Notes under the pieces: generated by a model
Told to the model about the DNA's origin: nothing
The model's database searches: none
What the model saw: the letters and a program-made list of their open reading frames with translations, nothing else
Translations under genes and position numbers: made by a program
NCBI GenBank assembly: GCA_022695795.1
Contig: MU404104.1
Coordinates: 236,700-300,699 of the forward strand
DNA from: Biscogniauxia marginata
Lineage: Eukaryota > Ascomycota > Sordariomycetes > Xylariales > Xylariaceae
Direction: 5' to 3'
Length of the DNA stretch: 64,000 nucleotides
In this document: piece by piece, positions 1 to 10,517 of the stretch
Position numbering within the stretch: the stretch's first letter is position 1
How the letters are laid out: each line of letters begins with the position of its first letter

Positions 1-259
1 AGACAAGGGTTTTGGGGTTGCCCGTGAACTCTCGCTTCAGGTATTGGACGGCATCTTCGTATGCTTCCTTGGCTATGTCGGCCCTAACAACTAGTCAACT
101 ATACACCACTAAAATGTCTCTAACCAGCACCCCTTCTCCTTTTCCTGCCTCCGCTGGAGGCTCGGCGATGGTGACTTACTGTGTCGTACCCGGGCGGAGA
201 TACCAGGAACTGATGGCGTCGTGATCATCTTCAAGAAATTTCTCCCGTGCGTTAGCCAT
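1..259 (-). CDS. 5' part of a gene of unknown function, cut by the window edge
   Basis: Two minus-strand exons can be read. Exon 1 starts at an ATG at 259 (protein begins MANAREKFLEDDHDAISSWY) and ends at 180 before a GTAAGT donor. A 96-bp intron (179-84) ends in TTAG, and exon 2 (83 to beyond 1) continues in frame as ADIAKEAYEDAVQYLKREF. The phase matches across the junction, which supports the model. About 54 residues are visible, acidic and helical, and I do not recognise the family. It could be the N-terminal region of a larger fungal protein such as a STAND-type NTPase, but that is a guess. An in-frame open stretch continues upstream to 385, so the start is not certain. Confidence 0.5.
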
Positions 260-642
260 CGCGAATCTTGGCCATCCAGACATTAGAAGAGTTGCCAAAG
301 TCGTGGTCCTACAGTTCGGTTCTCTACTTAGCAGCAGGTAAGGCTGAGCCTGCAATGGTGCCTGAGGACATTGCAGCCTTTCCATAGTATCTAATCACTC
401 ATTGGCAGTGCTTATCGGAAGATTCTTACTGGGCTTTCCTGATTCTTTTCTCCTCATCGCTGTCAAGGTCCTAGCCTGACCACACTTGGCCTGGTCGCGA
501 CTGTTGAAGGAACCTGGACGACATAGCAACTGGCCCTGACTACATTGTTATTCCCATCTCCTCAGTCTTACGTCTATAATAACGCCCACTCTCCGATATT
601 AAATGTGCTATTATTACGGTCAATTAATAGATTGCAGTCGCT
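260..642. other. Intergenic spacer, possible divergent promoter region
   Basis: No convincing gene is visible. The minus-strand gene (start 259) and the plus-strand zinc-finger gene (start 643) diverge from this 383-bp spacer, so it may hold both promoters. No specific motif was recognised. Confidence 0.35.
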
Positions 643-1428
643 ATGAACCGCCGCTGGCTCAATCGAGCCCTGGGAGGCTCCAGCCATTCCTCACAATCCC
701 CCGAATCGGCTTTGAACCACTCAACCTCAGATATTAAACGAGATTCACATCCATTAACGGGCCTGTGTCTCGTTGGAATAGAGCCAAATGCGCCATCTCC
801 GTCACATTGGGCAAGGCACGCGCCCAAAACGCCTGCGCTCGTGCTAAGAGAGCCGAAAGGTGGCGGCTCACTATCAAAGTGGCCACTGGCACAGCTTGAC
901 GATGACTCAGATACGTACACAGAGCCAAGGAATAATTATCAAAGTCCTCAATCGGACGAATTCGGAGTCTACATCGAAGGGGGGGCAACCCCAAACACTC
1001 GACAACTCAAAGACACAGTGGGCAAGCCCCCCGATCGCACCGGTGCCGAGAATGAGCGTGCGCAAAAGCCTACTGGTGTTGGAGCCGCTGACTTCGAGAA
1101 AAACGGGCAAGCTTTCACTACGGGTACATGGGAACACAATTCCTTCCGCTCCCATGAGTCTCATTCGGTTAAAAAAGTTCCTGTGGACTCTCTACCCCCA
1201 TGGATTCCTGTCCCGGAAACGAATCAAGATTCCGGTGGGGGCTCGTCTAGAAGAATAGCATCGCCACTAGGGTCACGCGGGATATCCTTTAAATATGACC
1301 CGGAGACCAACTCCAAATATCCTACTATGGACTTAAAGCTACCTGTAGTTCGGGGTGAATATGTTGAGGTGTTAGATCATGGCCGGGACGTGGCGGCCGG
1401 GTTCACTATTCCTGACAGAATCGCAACT

Positions 1429-1637
1429 CGTTTAAATGCCCTAGTGTTTAAAGTACACAAACAAAAGCAACACCAACGATCCTATCATCTAGTGCACACG
1501 ATAGCAGAGGATATTAGTGACGAGAAGAAGCTTGGTAGGCGACGTTTAAATGCCCTAGTGTTTAAAGTACACAAACAAAAGCAACACCAACGATCCTATC
1601 ATCTAGTGCACACGATAGCAGAGGATATTAGTGACGA
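1429..1637 (+). repeat. 114-bp in-frame tandem repeat (minisatellite), truncated by the assembly gap
   Basis: The sequence from 1429 recurs from 1543 with no visible differences, giving a period of 114 bp or 38 codons. The second copy is cut by the N run at 1638. After the gap (1738) the sequence resumes with the end of the same unit and then a diverged start of another unit, so the gap almost certainly hides more copies. Confidence 0.9.
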
Positions 1638-1737
1638 NNNNNNNNNNNNNNNNNNNNNNNNNNNNNNNNNNNNNNNNNNNNNNNNNNNNNNNNNNNNNNN
1701 NNNNNNNNNNNNNNNNNNNNNNNNNNNNNNNNNNNNN
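1638..1737. other. Assembly gap of 100 Ns
   Basis: Exactly 100 Ns, the usual placeholder for a gap of unknown size. It lies inside the 114-bp tandem repeat. The flanking frames do not match if the gap is taken as 100 bp, so its true length differs. Confidence 0.95.
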
Positions 1738-2187
1738 GAAGAAGCTTGGTAGGCGACGCCTCTGCGCGCTAGTGAACAACCACCCAGGACCTAGCAACAC
1801 GGCTGCGGAACCAGAAATGTCAGACAATGATCTGCACTGCCCCTTCACGCCCGGTGGCAAAAGAGAGAACCAAAGATCATACCTGCGGAAACACCTCAGG
1901 ACTCATAAAACTCTTCCTTTATACAAATGACCATACTGCAGCGTATGTTTTAGACGGAATGACAGCCTTACCAGCCACATGCACCATTACCACCCCGAAA
2001 AAAGAGTGACCTGGTAGGTCCAAACGCCTAATATGGCAAAGCTATATAAATACCTTTCGTTAGCCCTATCTCTATATATACTTAAAATACCTTTATAACA
2101 TCTAAATAAAATATTTTCACTTTCGTTTTATACTTTATTTACGCGTTATTAAAGTTATTATAATAATTAAAGTTAATAATTTCGCTT

Positions 2188-2400
2188 TAACGTGTTTTAT
2201 AAGCGAGTAAGCTAGTTTTTATAACTTTTATAGTTTTAACTATTAAAAAATATTTACGCGGCATTAAAATTAATTAATAATTATTATTATTTAAATTATT
2301 TTTTTTTTAGTTTTACGCTTTAAAAATTAAATACTTTTTTTATATTAAGTATTTAATTTTTTTAACGTGTAATTTAAGTTAATTAATTTATAAATAATAT
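2188..2400 (+). repeat. Left arm of AT-rich inverted repeat (copy 1)
   Basis: Begins TAACGTGTTTTATAAGCGAG. Read as its complement, it matches 18040-18250 over about 200 bp with many transitions, and it matches the left end of the element at 60890 directly. It appears to be one terminus of an inverted-repeat element whose other end lies 16 kb away, the interior having been filled by retroelements. Exact ends are uncertain because of the base bias. Confidence 0.6.
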
Positions 2401-2779
2401 ATTTATTATTATTATTAAAACGCGTAAAATTATATTTATATATTTTTTAAAAATAAAAAAAATTAAAAAATTTTATTTTATTTATTTTAAAACTTAATAA
2501 TATTAATAAAAGCTCGAATAATTTATATGGTTAAATATAAATAATATTATTTAATAATAAGTTATTATAAATTAATAACATTTTATAATATTTCTTATAT
2601 AATATTATAAAAGTAAAATAACGATATATTTATATAATTAATTATAAAATTAAATACTCGAAAACTTACGTCTTATAAAAAGATAATAATCGTTTAATAT
2701 ATTATTAATTTAAATAATTAATTATTTCTTTTTTATTTAAGTTATATTATCACAATAATAAACCTTTTATTATGTGAAC
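2401..2779. other. AT-rich spacer
   Basis: Almost pure A/T with no reading frame. It lies between the inverted-repeat arm and the LTR of element A. Nothing specific is seen beyond probable RIP-decayed repeat DNA. Confidence 0.5.
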
Positions 2780-3191
2780 TATTACGAACCTCCTTATCTT
2801 TCTTCTTTTTCCTTTTATCACGTGTGGGTTATATAACTAGAAAAGCGGCGTTAAGCGCTTAATTAAGAAAGAACGCTAATAAATCAATAAATCATGGATA
2901 AGAGATTAATGATTTAATGATTTACTTAATAATAAGAAGAAAAGAACAGGTATAAGTAAATTAAGGTTTTTTATATATTTAGTTATTTATTCTAGTTCTT
3001 TAGTTATTAATTTAAGATTATAATTACTTTTTAATATTATAATAAAAATACCTTAAAATCTCTTTAACGAATAAAGCATTATAAATCTCTTAAATTAACC
3101 TTGATTTACTATTACTTTTAAATTAAGAAAACTTAATATATACTTACTTATTAAGTTAATTAACTAAGAACACATAAGGAGATTCGTTACA
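2780..3191 (+). repeat. 5' LTR of chromovirus A
   Basis: A 412-bp LTR reads from TATTACGAACC (a decayed TGTTACG start) to ATTCGTTACA. It is the reverse complement, with many transitions, of the solo LTR C (9284-9372 joined to 16860-17199). Flanking 5-mers TGAAC and TTTTA do not match, so it is not a solo LTR. It directly precedes the gag-pol remnant in the same orientation. Confidence 0.8.
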
Positions 3192-3485
3192 TTTTAATAA
3201 ATCTTTAATTAGTGCTTAATATTAATTTAAAAGAAAGGACTTTTAATTAAACCGTCCTAAGATAAACATACCCCTTAAAACTAAAAAATAACAAAAAAAG
3301 AAACAATTAAAAAAATAACAATTAATAAGCTTTTAAACGAAAACTTTAAATTTTTTTATGTTATAATAAAAAGGTTTAAAAAAACCAACACAAGAATTAA
3401 TTATAGTTATAGTTAAAAAAGAGCCCTAAAAAGACACCTTTAAAGCTTAGCAAGAAAAATCATTTAAAGAAAAAAAAAAGGAAAA

Positions 3486-4400
3486 AACACTTAAAAAAAA
3501 ACAAATAAGCAAAATAACCCTTATCTCTTAAAGACAAATAACCGAAACCACCTTTAAATAATAATAACCCTAATAACTTAAACAATAAAAATAATATAAT
3601 AACTCTCGATATAAAAGATTTTAAATTAATTACATTTAGCAAATATAATAAATTAAGTGATTTAAAAAGATTTTTAATTTAAACCGGAACTTATTTACGG
3701 TTTTATTACGGAATAATTACTATTAAAAAATAAAAGGTTTTCATAGTATTCTAGCTCCTCGTTAAAACTACCTTAACCTGGTTTTAACTAGTATTAAAAA
3801 ATCATTTAAAAAATAAACTAAACGCTTAAAGAGATATAAAAAAAGTTTTTAAGGATTATAAAAAGTTTAAAAAACAACTTAAGTTTATATTTAATAACTT
3901 AATCCTTAAGTAATAAGCTAAAACTTAACTTTATAAATTACGACAAAATAAAAAGGCTTTAAACTACGTTATTAAATTTAAGAAACTTGTAAGTTAGTTA
4001 TAACTACTTATTAAGAGTTTATATTACTTATTTTATTAAAAACTAAAAAACCATATAAAAAATAAGTTATATAAAACAAATTTATATAAAAAAAGAACTT
4101 AAGAAAGTTTAATAACTACGTTATAATAACAATTATTATTAATAATAAAAACTTTAAATAATACTTTAAAAAAACAATATAACGAAAGAATAGCAAGTAA
4201 CAAAAAAGAGGAAATTATAAAAGTGGTACCGGAATAAGGAAAAGCACTAGAATTAAGTTAAACCTCATTAAAATCAACGCTACTCAAAAAAAGCAAAAAA
4301 AAAAAACAAAATAAATTAACCATTAAATGTTTTAATTATAAAAAAAAAACATTACAAAAACGAGTACCGAAATCTTAAAAAATAAAAACCAAAAATAAAA
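3486..4400 (+). pseudogene. Decayed gag of element A
   Basis: The frame aligns by eye with the gag of element B. A shared stretch near 3615 reads KDFKLITFSKYNKLSDLKRF. The zinc knuckle is at about 4325-4371, starting KCFNYKKK: its second Cys is Tyr, a 2-bp deletion relative to copy B shifts the frame, and the final Cys is also read as Tyr. The start codon seen in B is mutated here. A non-functional capsid/nucleocapsid gene. Confidence 0.65.
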
Positions 4401-7400
4401 GGAATTTTTTAACCCGAGAAAAAAATCTTCAAAGTAAAAATTCATTTTAAAAATAATAAAGAGGTAAACCAAGTATTTATTATTATTATTATTAAAGTAA
4501 AGAAAAACGAGGAAGTCTTTATAAAAAAAAGTTATAAATATCATTAAATCGATTATAAAAACTATTTAAAGCGCGACTACTTATATTTAAGGTACTTTAC
4601 ATTAAAACAAGTTAAATAAGGATATAATAAAAACAAATTACCATATAAATATGATATTTATAAACTAGGATATAACTTAAAAATTAAGTTAAACCATAAT
4701 AAATTACATTAAAGCCATTATAACGATGATAAATACGAAACCTACTAAAGAAAAAGCCAATATAATAACTTAAATTAAAGGTTTTATATAAATAATAATT
4801 ATAATGTTTATTAAAACTTAAATAATGCTAATTAGCTTAATAAGTTATTAAGTAAAAAACCTAAAATAAAGCTAAAAATAAAAAAATAACCAAAAAAGGA
4901 ATATATATCGTTACATTAAAGCTTTTATATTAACGACGCTTATTAAGTATATAGAAGTTCTAAAGATAAAACCGGTTATTATTCTTAAAAACTAGAAAAT
5001 AATAACACGGAAAAAAATAAGTATATTTATAATAACGTCTCATAATAGCCACATTATTTTAAAACATATTATCTTTATTTAAGCTCCGAAAAAAGCCGCG
5101 AAATAATTATTAAGGGTTATATATATTATATTTTAATATTATGCGATATACACGATTTACTTAGAGCGGGTTTCGAAAAAGACAAAATCGAAAAAGAATT
5201 ATAAGAATTATAAAAAGAATTATATTTTTTATAATAACTTAAAAAACGAGCTAAGTATAATATTAATTTATTTAGCTTCGTAAAAAAGCACTTAATAAAA
5301 TAATAAATAAAAATATATATAACTAAATTAAGTTATAAACGAATTATTAAAACATACTTTAAAAAAAAGGAAGAATTTTTAGAAATTTATATAAACTGAT
5401 AAAGAGATATTAAGTTACTTTTAACAAGTAAATTCGAAGATTATACCCTTTATTTGAAGATAATTTAAAACTTTAAAAGATTTTAAGTTAATAAAAAAAC
5501 AAACTTAGGCTATAAAAAGGCCCTTAAAAAAGAATTAAAGTTTTAATATATAAAATTTTATATAAAAAATAAACTTTTTACCTCTTATTACGTAAAAAGT
5601 AATTAAAAAGATTATTTAAATAACGATTACTAAAAACACGCTCTTATAAAAGCCTAAGAATAAAAAGACATTTAAGCCGTAATAATTTAAAAAAACCTAA
5701 AAAAAAAACGTGGAAAACCAAAAAACGATAAAGGTTCTCGCAAGTAAAGCAGCGAAAAGCCATAAATAATAAATCTTTATATAAAGTCTAATTAAGGTTA
5801 AGTATAATAAAAAAGAATATAAAGCCTTTATAAACTTAAAAACAAATAAAAACTATATTTTAACCGAGATAACTTAAAAGAATAAAATATTATAAATATA
5901 TAAATAAAGTTTATATTAATTATAGAACTTCGAAAGATATATATTTAATTACGAAAATGGTAAAGTGTTAAAAAAGATAATTCTTTTCTCGGTAACTATT
6001 TAAAAACATTTTAAGTAAGTCATTTTTAATATTATATATATATTAAGTCATGACATAATACTAAAAATAAATTGGTTTAAAAGAAGTAATTTACGAATAA
6101 ATTTCGAGATAAATACGCTTTATTAAGATTAAAAATAAAAGGAGTTAATTATTATAAGTTATAAAATAAGTATCGTAAATAACTCTAAAAAAACGGATAT
6201 AAAAACGAAATATATTACTTATATAATTTAAGTAACTAAGCTTAAAGATTTAACGAAAAAATTATCACGTAAATACCTTCGTTTCTATAAATTATTTAAA
6301 AACAAAATAAAAGAAGAATTACTAAAACATAACTAGTAAAATCACTAGATTTACTTTAAAAAAAGAAAATAGCTAAAACTATTTTTAGTATATTTTATAA
6401 ATTAAGAAAAATAAAAAGCATTATAAAAAGAAATTTAAAAGGATTTTAATAAAGGATATATTCGAGAATTAAAGTCCTCGTTAAGATACTTAGTAATCAT
6501 AGTATTAAAGGTTAATAAAAACGAAAAACAACATATTAATAAAAAAGGAAATTTAATATAATAATAATTAATTAACTATCGACATTTTAATAAAATAAAA
6601 TAAAAAACGAATACTTATTACCACTAATAAAACTTATAAAAAGATAAATTAATAAGGCTTAAATCTTTATAGTATTAAACTTTTATAATAATTATTATAT
6701 AATTAAAATAACTAAAAGACACGAATAATACATCGCTTTTCAAATGATATATAAACATTATAAGTATAAGGTTATATTATTTAGACTTATTAACATACTT
6801 ATTACATTTTAATATATAATTATAATGGTTCTTCGCAAATTTCTAGATAAATTTATATTTGTTTATTTAAACGATATATTAATTTATTTAAAAAGCGAGA
6901 AGGAATATAAGGAATATATAAAATAAATGTTAAAAGCCTTAAAAAAGGTAAATCTACTTATTTATTTAATTAAAAGTAAATAACATGTCAAAAAACTAAA
7001 TTATTTAAGGTTTATAATAAATCTAGAAGAAATCTATATTTAAAAGGGAAAAATAGTAATAATTAAGGATTAATTAAAACCTAAAAGTGTTATAAACGTA
7101 TGCGTATTTCTTGGTTTTATTAATTACGTTAAATAATTTATTTAAGATTTCGGGCGAATAATTAAATTATTAACGGAATTAATTACCCTAGCGAAAATAA
7201 GAGAAGCTTTCCATTTCACTAAAAAAGCTAAACGGGCTTTTTAGCAACTAAAAGAAGTTATAACTAGTGAGGTTATATATAAACTTCTAAACGAAAATAA
7301 AAAAAAACGATTAAAGATAAACGCTTTAAATTTTACTATTAAAATAGTTTTAAAGTAACTAGAAAATAATGGAAAATGGTACTTAATTGCATACTTATTC

Positions 7401-9278
7401 AAGGCACTATATAATGTTAAATTAAATTATTAGATTTATAACAAAGAACTATTAATAATTATTAAAGCATTAAAAGAATAAAAACTATAACTTAATAAAA
7501 CTAAGAAACTTATTAATATTTATTTAAATTATAAGAACTTTATATAATTTATAATAATATAAATATTTAATTAAAGATATAAGCGTTAAATAATTTTCCT
7601 ATTTAAGTTCAATTTTAAAATCTATTATATTAAGAGAAAGGAAAACATTTAAATAAACCTTCTTAACAAAAAAAGAGATTATAAATTAAAAATTAACAAA
7701 AGAGATATTTAAATGTTTAAACAGCAAAATGACAAATCAATTATATTAGCTTATATATAAATTAACATAAAAAACTAGAAATAACGTTTCAAGGAAAATT
7801 ACAATTAAAAAAAATAATTATAATTTTAGTAAGGATTTAATAACAAACTCCTTTTGTATAAAGAAAAGGTTTATATATTAAAACGAGTATAAGATAAATT
7901 CGTTAAAGAATTCTATAAATATTCTTTACACGGTTACTAAGGAATTTTTAAAACGATAAAACGACTTCAAAAAGAATTCGATTTTCTAGAAATACGACAA
8001 ACAATTAAAAGAATTATAAAGAATTATAACGTTTATAATAAGGCTAAAGTATTACGATATAAACCATATAAACTATTATAGTCAACTTAAATACCTAACA
8101 AAACATAATATATAATTACATAAGATTTCGTAATAAAACTTTTTAAGTTAAAAAATCTTATTATAAAAATACCTTATAACAATATATAAGTAATTATTAA
8201 TAAACTTACGAAATATGTTTACTTTTTATTATTTAACGAATTAAGCATAATAAAATAACTAGTTTTTAATTTCTTAAAAGAATATATTAATAAACATAAA
8301 TTACCGAAACGTATTATTTTAAATAAAAACAAGTTATTTACTTTAAAATTTTAAATAAACTTAATAAAACGAATAAAAATTAAACAAAAATTATTTATAA
8401 CGTATTATTCCTAAATAAACAAATAAATAAAAAAACTAAATTAAATAATAAAATAATATTTACGAAGTTATATTAATTAGGAAATAAATAACTAAGTAAA
8501 ACTATTACTAGTAACTTAGATAGTGTATAACACTTTGGTTAATAAGAATATAAAGATATTACCACACGAGGCAATGTATAGGCAGAAAGCGGAAATTCAA
8601 AAACAATCGATTAAACTTATAAAAACACTTAAAATCGAAATAAAAGCCCTGAAAATAAAAGTACTATCTAAAAAAGTCTAGATAATATAACGACGGCTAT
8701 AAAAAGAATTACAATTTATTTAAAATAAAATAATAAAATATTATAATAATAAAAATTAAAGGACTAATTCTTAAAAGAAAAAACATAATTTACTTACTTT
8801 GCTAACGATAAAACATAATAACGAAAACGCCTTAAATTAAATTAAAACGACCTAGTAAAAAACTTAAATTTAAAAAATTAAAACTATATAAAATCGAGAA
8901 AGTTATTTTAAATGTTAATTATAAATTAAAACTATTAAAAAAATCTAGAATATATCTAGTTTTTTATATATTATTATTAAAATTAACATTAAAAAACGCC
9001 TCGCTAAAAACCTAAAATGAAATTAAAGAAAAGCCGAATAAATACGAAGTAAAAAGAATTCTAGACTTAAAAAAGATTAATAATTAATTATAGTATTTAA
9101 TTAAATAAAACAGATATTTACTAAAAGAAAACACTTAAAAACCTTTTAAGTACTTAAAAAACTTAACAATTAAACTTAAGAATTTTTATCGATAAAACCC
9201 GGATCGTCCAGGAGGATTTACAGGTGTAAACCAGGATTTAAAAGGGATAAGTCGAAAAAGGAGAAAGCCGCTGAAATA
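4400..9278 (+). pseudogene. Decayed pol of element A (RT, RNase H, integrase, chromodomain)
   Basis: Reverse transcriptase lies at about 6560-7020. The catalytic motif reads VYLNDILIYLKSEKE, so the first of the two metal-binding Asp residues is Asn. RNase H follows at about 7300-7560 and integrase at about 7900-8700, with an HGYQGIFKT zinc-domain stretch and a core continuing through VKLFKL-like text. The chromodomain is at about 9030-9180 (YEVKRILDLKK, then stops where conserved Trp and Gln would be). The natural C-terminus appears to be at TAA 9276-9278. Many internal stops make it non-functional. The C-terminal 90 bp is markedly less AT-rich than the rest. Confidence 0.75.
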
Positions 9279-9283
9279 AGTAC

Positions 9284-9372
9284 TGTGACGAACCTCCTTG
9301 TGTATTTCTAGTTAGCTGACTTCACAGGTAAGCACGTACTAGGTTCTCTTGATTTGAAGGTAACAGTGAATC
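9284..9372 (-). repeat. Solo LTR C, first part (split by element B)
   Basis: Starts TGTGACGAACCTCC after the 5-mer AGTAC (9279-9283). It continues after element B at 16860. The two parts join into a 429-bp LTR flanked on both sides by AGTAC. The element strand is minus. Confidence 0.9.
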
Positions 9373-9779
9373 TGTGACGAACCTCCCTGTGTATTCCTAG
9401 TCAGCTGACTTCACAGGTGAGTACGTACTGAGTTTTCTTGATTTGAAGGTAACAGTGGGTTGAGATTAGTTCAAGTGATTCACAATGTTATGTTCGTTAG
9501 AGAGGTTTCAAGGTACTTTTACTATAGTATTAAAGAGTGACTATAGTTTTAGATTAATAGCTAAAGAACGAATAACTAAATATATAAGGAAACTCTAATT
9601 TACTTATACTCGTTTTTCCTTTATATAAACTCGTTAAATTAGTGAATCGCTTCTTGTTTACCTATGATTCATTAATTCACCTTAAATTAGTAAATCGACT
9701 TTTATTTACCTATGATTTATTGATTCATATTTTGTTTACGTGACTTGTACGTAGGGGGGGGGACACGAGATTCGTAACA
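9373..9779 (-). repeat. 3' LTR of element B
   Basis: 407 bp. On the plus strand it runs from TGTGACGAACC to TTCGTAACA. It aligns end to end with 16448-16854 with scattered transitions. Confidence 0.9.
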
Positions 9780-9881
9780 TTATTCTTCCCTTTCGAGGAT
9801 CTTTATTTTAAAGATAAAAAAGGGTTTAAAAAAGTTTTATTTGTTACTTTCTTCTGGTTTCTTAGCTTTATTTTTTTTATT

Positions 9882-10517
9882 ATGTCCCACCGTATAACTA
9901 AAACCCGAAAAAAAACTTTTAACACTTCGCGACGTGTCGAGAAGATAATAGAAAACAAGGCTGCTCTTTTAAGGTCGGTCGCTTTAAACGGGAAAAGGGA
10001 AATAGCTTGTTTTTATTATGAAAATTCTGGAAAGGAGTGTGTAGCTTCCGAAGATTTAAACCGCTGCCTAGAGTGTATTTATTTAAACCGTACTCGTTAT
10101 AACGTTTTTGGTATTTCGCGTAAAGGTGTAGCTAAAATTGCCGAACAGTTTTAAAAGGTTAAAGCGGACTTGGAGGAGGCGGATGCTGTAGCTAAGGAGG
10201 CTATAGGCAAGGCGGTAGTAGCTATAGATAAGGCGCGTCGTCTCCGGACATAGAGGAGCCTATAATCCGGAAAGTTATAGAGAATAATTGCTCGGGGTTT
10301 TAATTCTATCGAGGAACTGGAGCGCGTCGAGCGCGAGGAAGAGGAATAAAGGCGTTTTACTAAAGGATTGTAGCGTAGGGAGGGAGAGCGGCGTCAATTT
10401 AAACTTGCATAAGACTTGCCTACTTCTAAGACCTTTTCCTTCCTTAATTAGCAGAATTTAGACTTCAATGTTCAGGCTTTTTTGGCCGGTCTAGATTCTA
10501 ACGGTAAAAATTTTTAA
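9882..10517 (+). pseudogene. Antisense cysteine-rich ORF between pol and the 3' LTR of element B
   Basis: Runs on the strand opposite to gag-pol. ATG 9882 opens 90 residues to a TAA. The same frame then continues, interrupted only by TAA/TAG codons that could each come from CAA, CAG or TGG, to a final TAA at 10515-10517, about 211 codons in all. The first part is basic (SHRITKTRKKTF). Then comes a cysteine module: CFYYENSGKEC, RCLEC and TRYNVFG, with two Tyr where a six-Cys pattern C-x2-C-x6-C-x8-C-x2-C-x7-C would need Cys. The rest is charged and helical (ADLEEADAVAKEAIGKAVV, EELERVEREEEE), probably coiled coil. Its 3' end overlaps the 3' end of pol by about 50 bp, tail to tail. It resembles small Cys-rich hypothetical proteins common in fungal repeats. 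Function unknown; zinc binding is an inference. Confidence 0.65.

Larger units (their letters stand above)
643..2017 (+). pseudogene. Broken C2H2 zinc-finger gene with internal 38-residue tandem repeats
   Basis: An open frame runs from ATG 643 into a 100-N gap. The first 260 or so residues are polar and low in predicted structure. From 1429 two copies of a 38-residue unit (114 bp) follow, containing ALVFKVHKQKQHQRSYHLV. After the gap another degenerate copy leads into a C-terminal region with a first His-rich finger (RSYLRKHLRTH) and a second good finger, YCSVCFRRNDSLTSHMHHYH (C-x2-C-x12-H-x4-H spacing). A TGA at 1928-1930 falls in the linker between the fingers and the frame stays open on both sides to TAG at 2015-2017. 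A CGA-to-TGA change would explain the stop and fits RIP spilling out of the adjacent AT-rich block. An unrecognised intron or an assembly error near the gap is the alternative. Presumably a DNA-binding protein when intact. Confidence 0.5.
3192..9278 (+). mobile_element. Ty3/Gypsy chromovirus A, internal region, heavily RIP-decayed
   Basis: The whole interval reads as a plus-strand gag-pol remnant with domains in the order of Ty3/Gypsy elements: gag with zinc knuckle, RT, RNase H, integrase, chromodomain. Stops are dense and nearly all replace expected Gln, Arg or Trp positions. No 3' LTR was found after the pol end. The following LTR (C) is in the opposite orientation and has its own target duplication. 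Element A is therefore truncated or its 3' end is unrecognisable. Confidence 0.8.

Noticed and set aside
3460..4544. Minus-strand ORFs rich in Phe and Leu at 3460-3642 and 4332-4544
   Set aside because: They are complements of AAA/AAT-rich decayed gag on the plus strand; composition artefacts.
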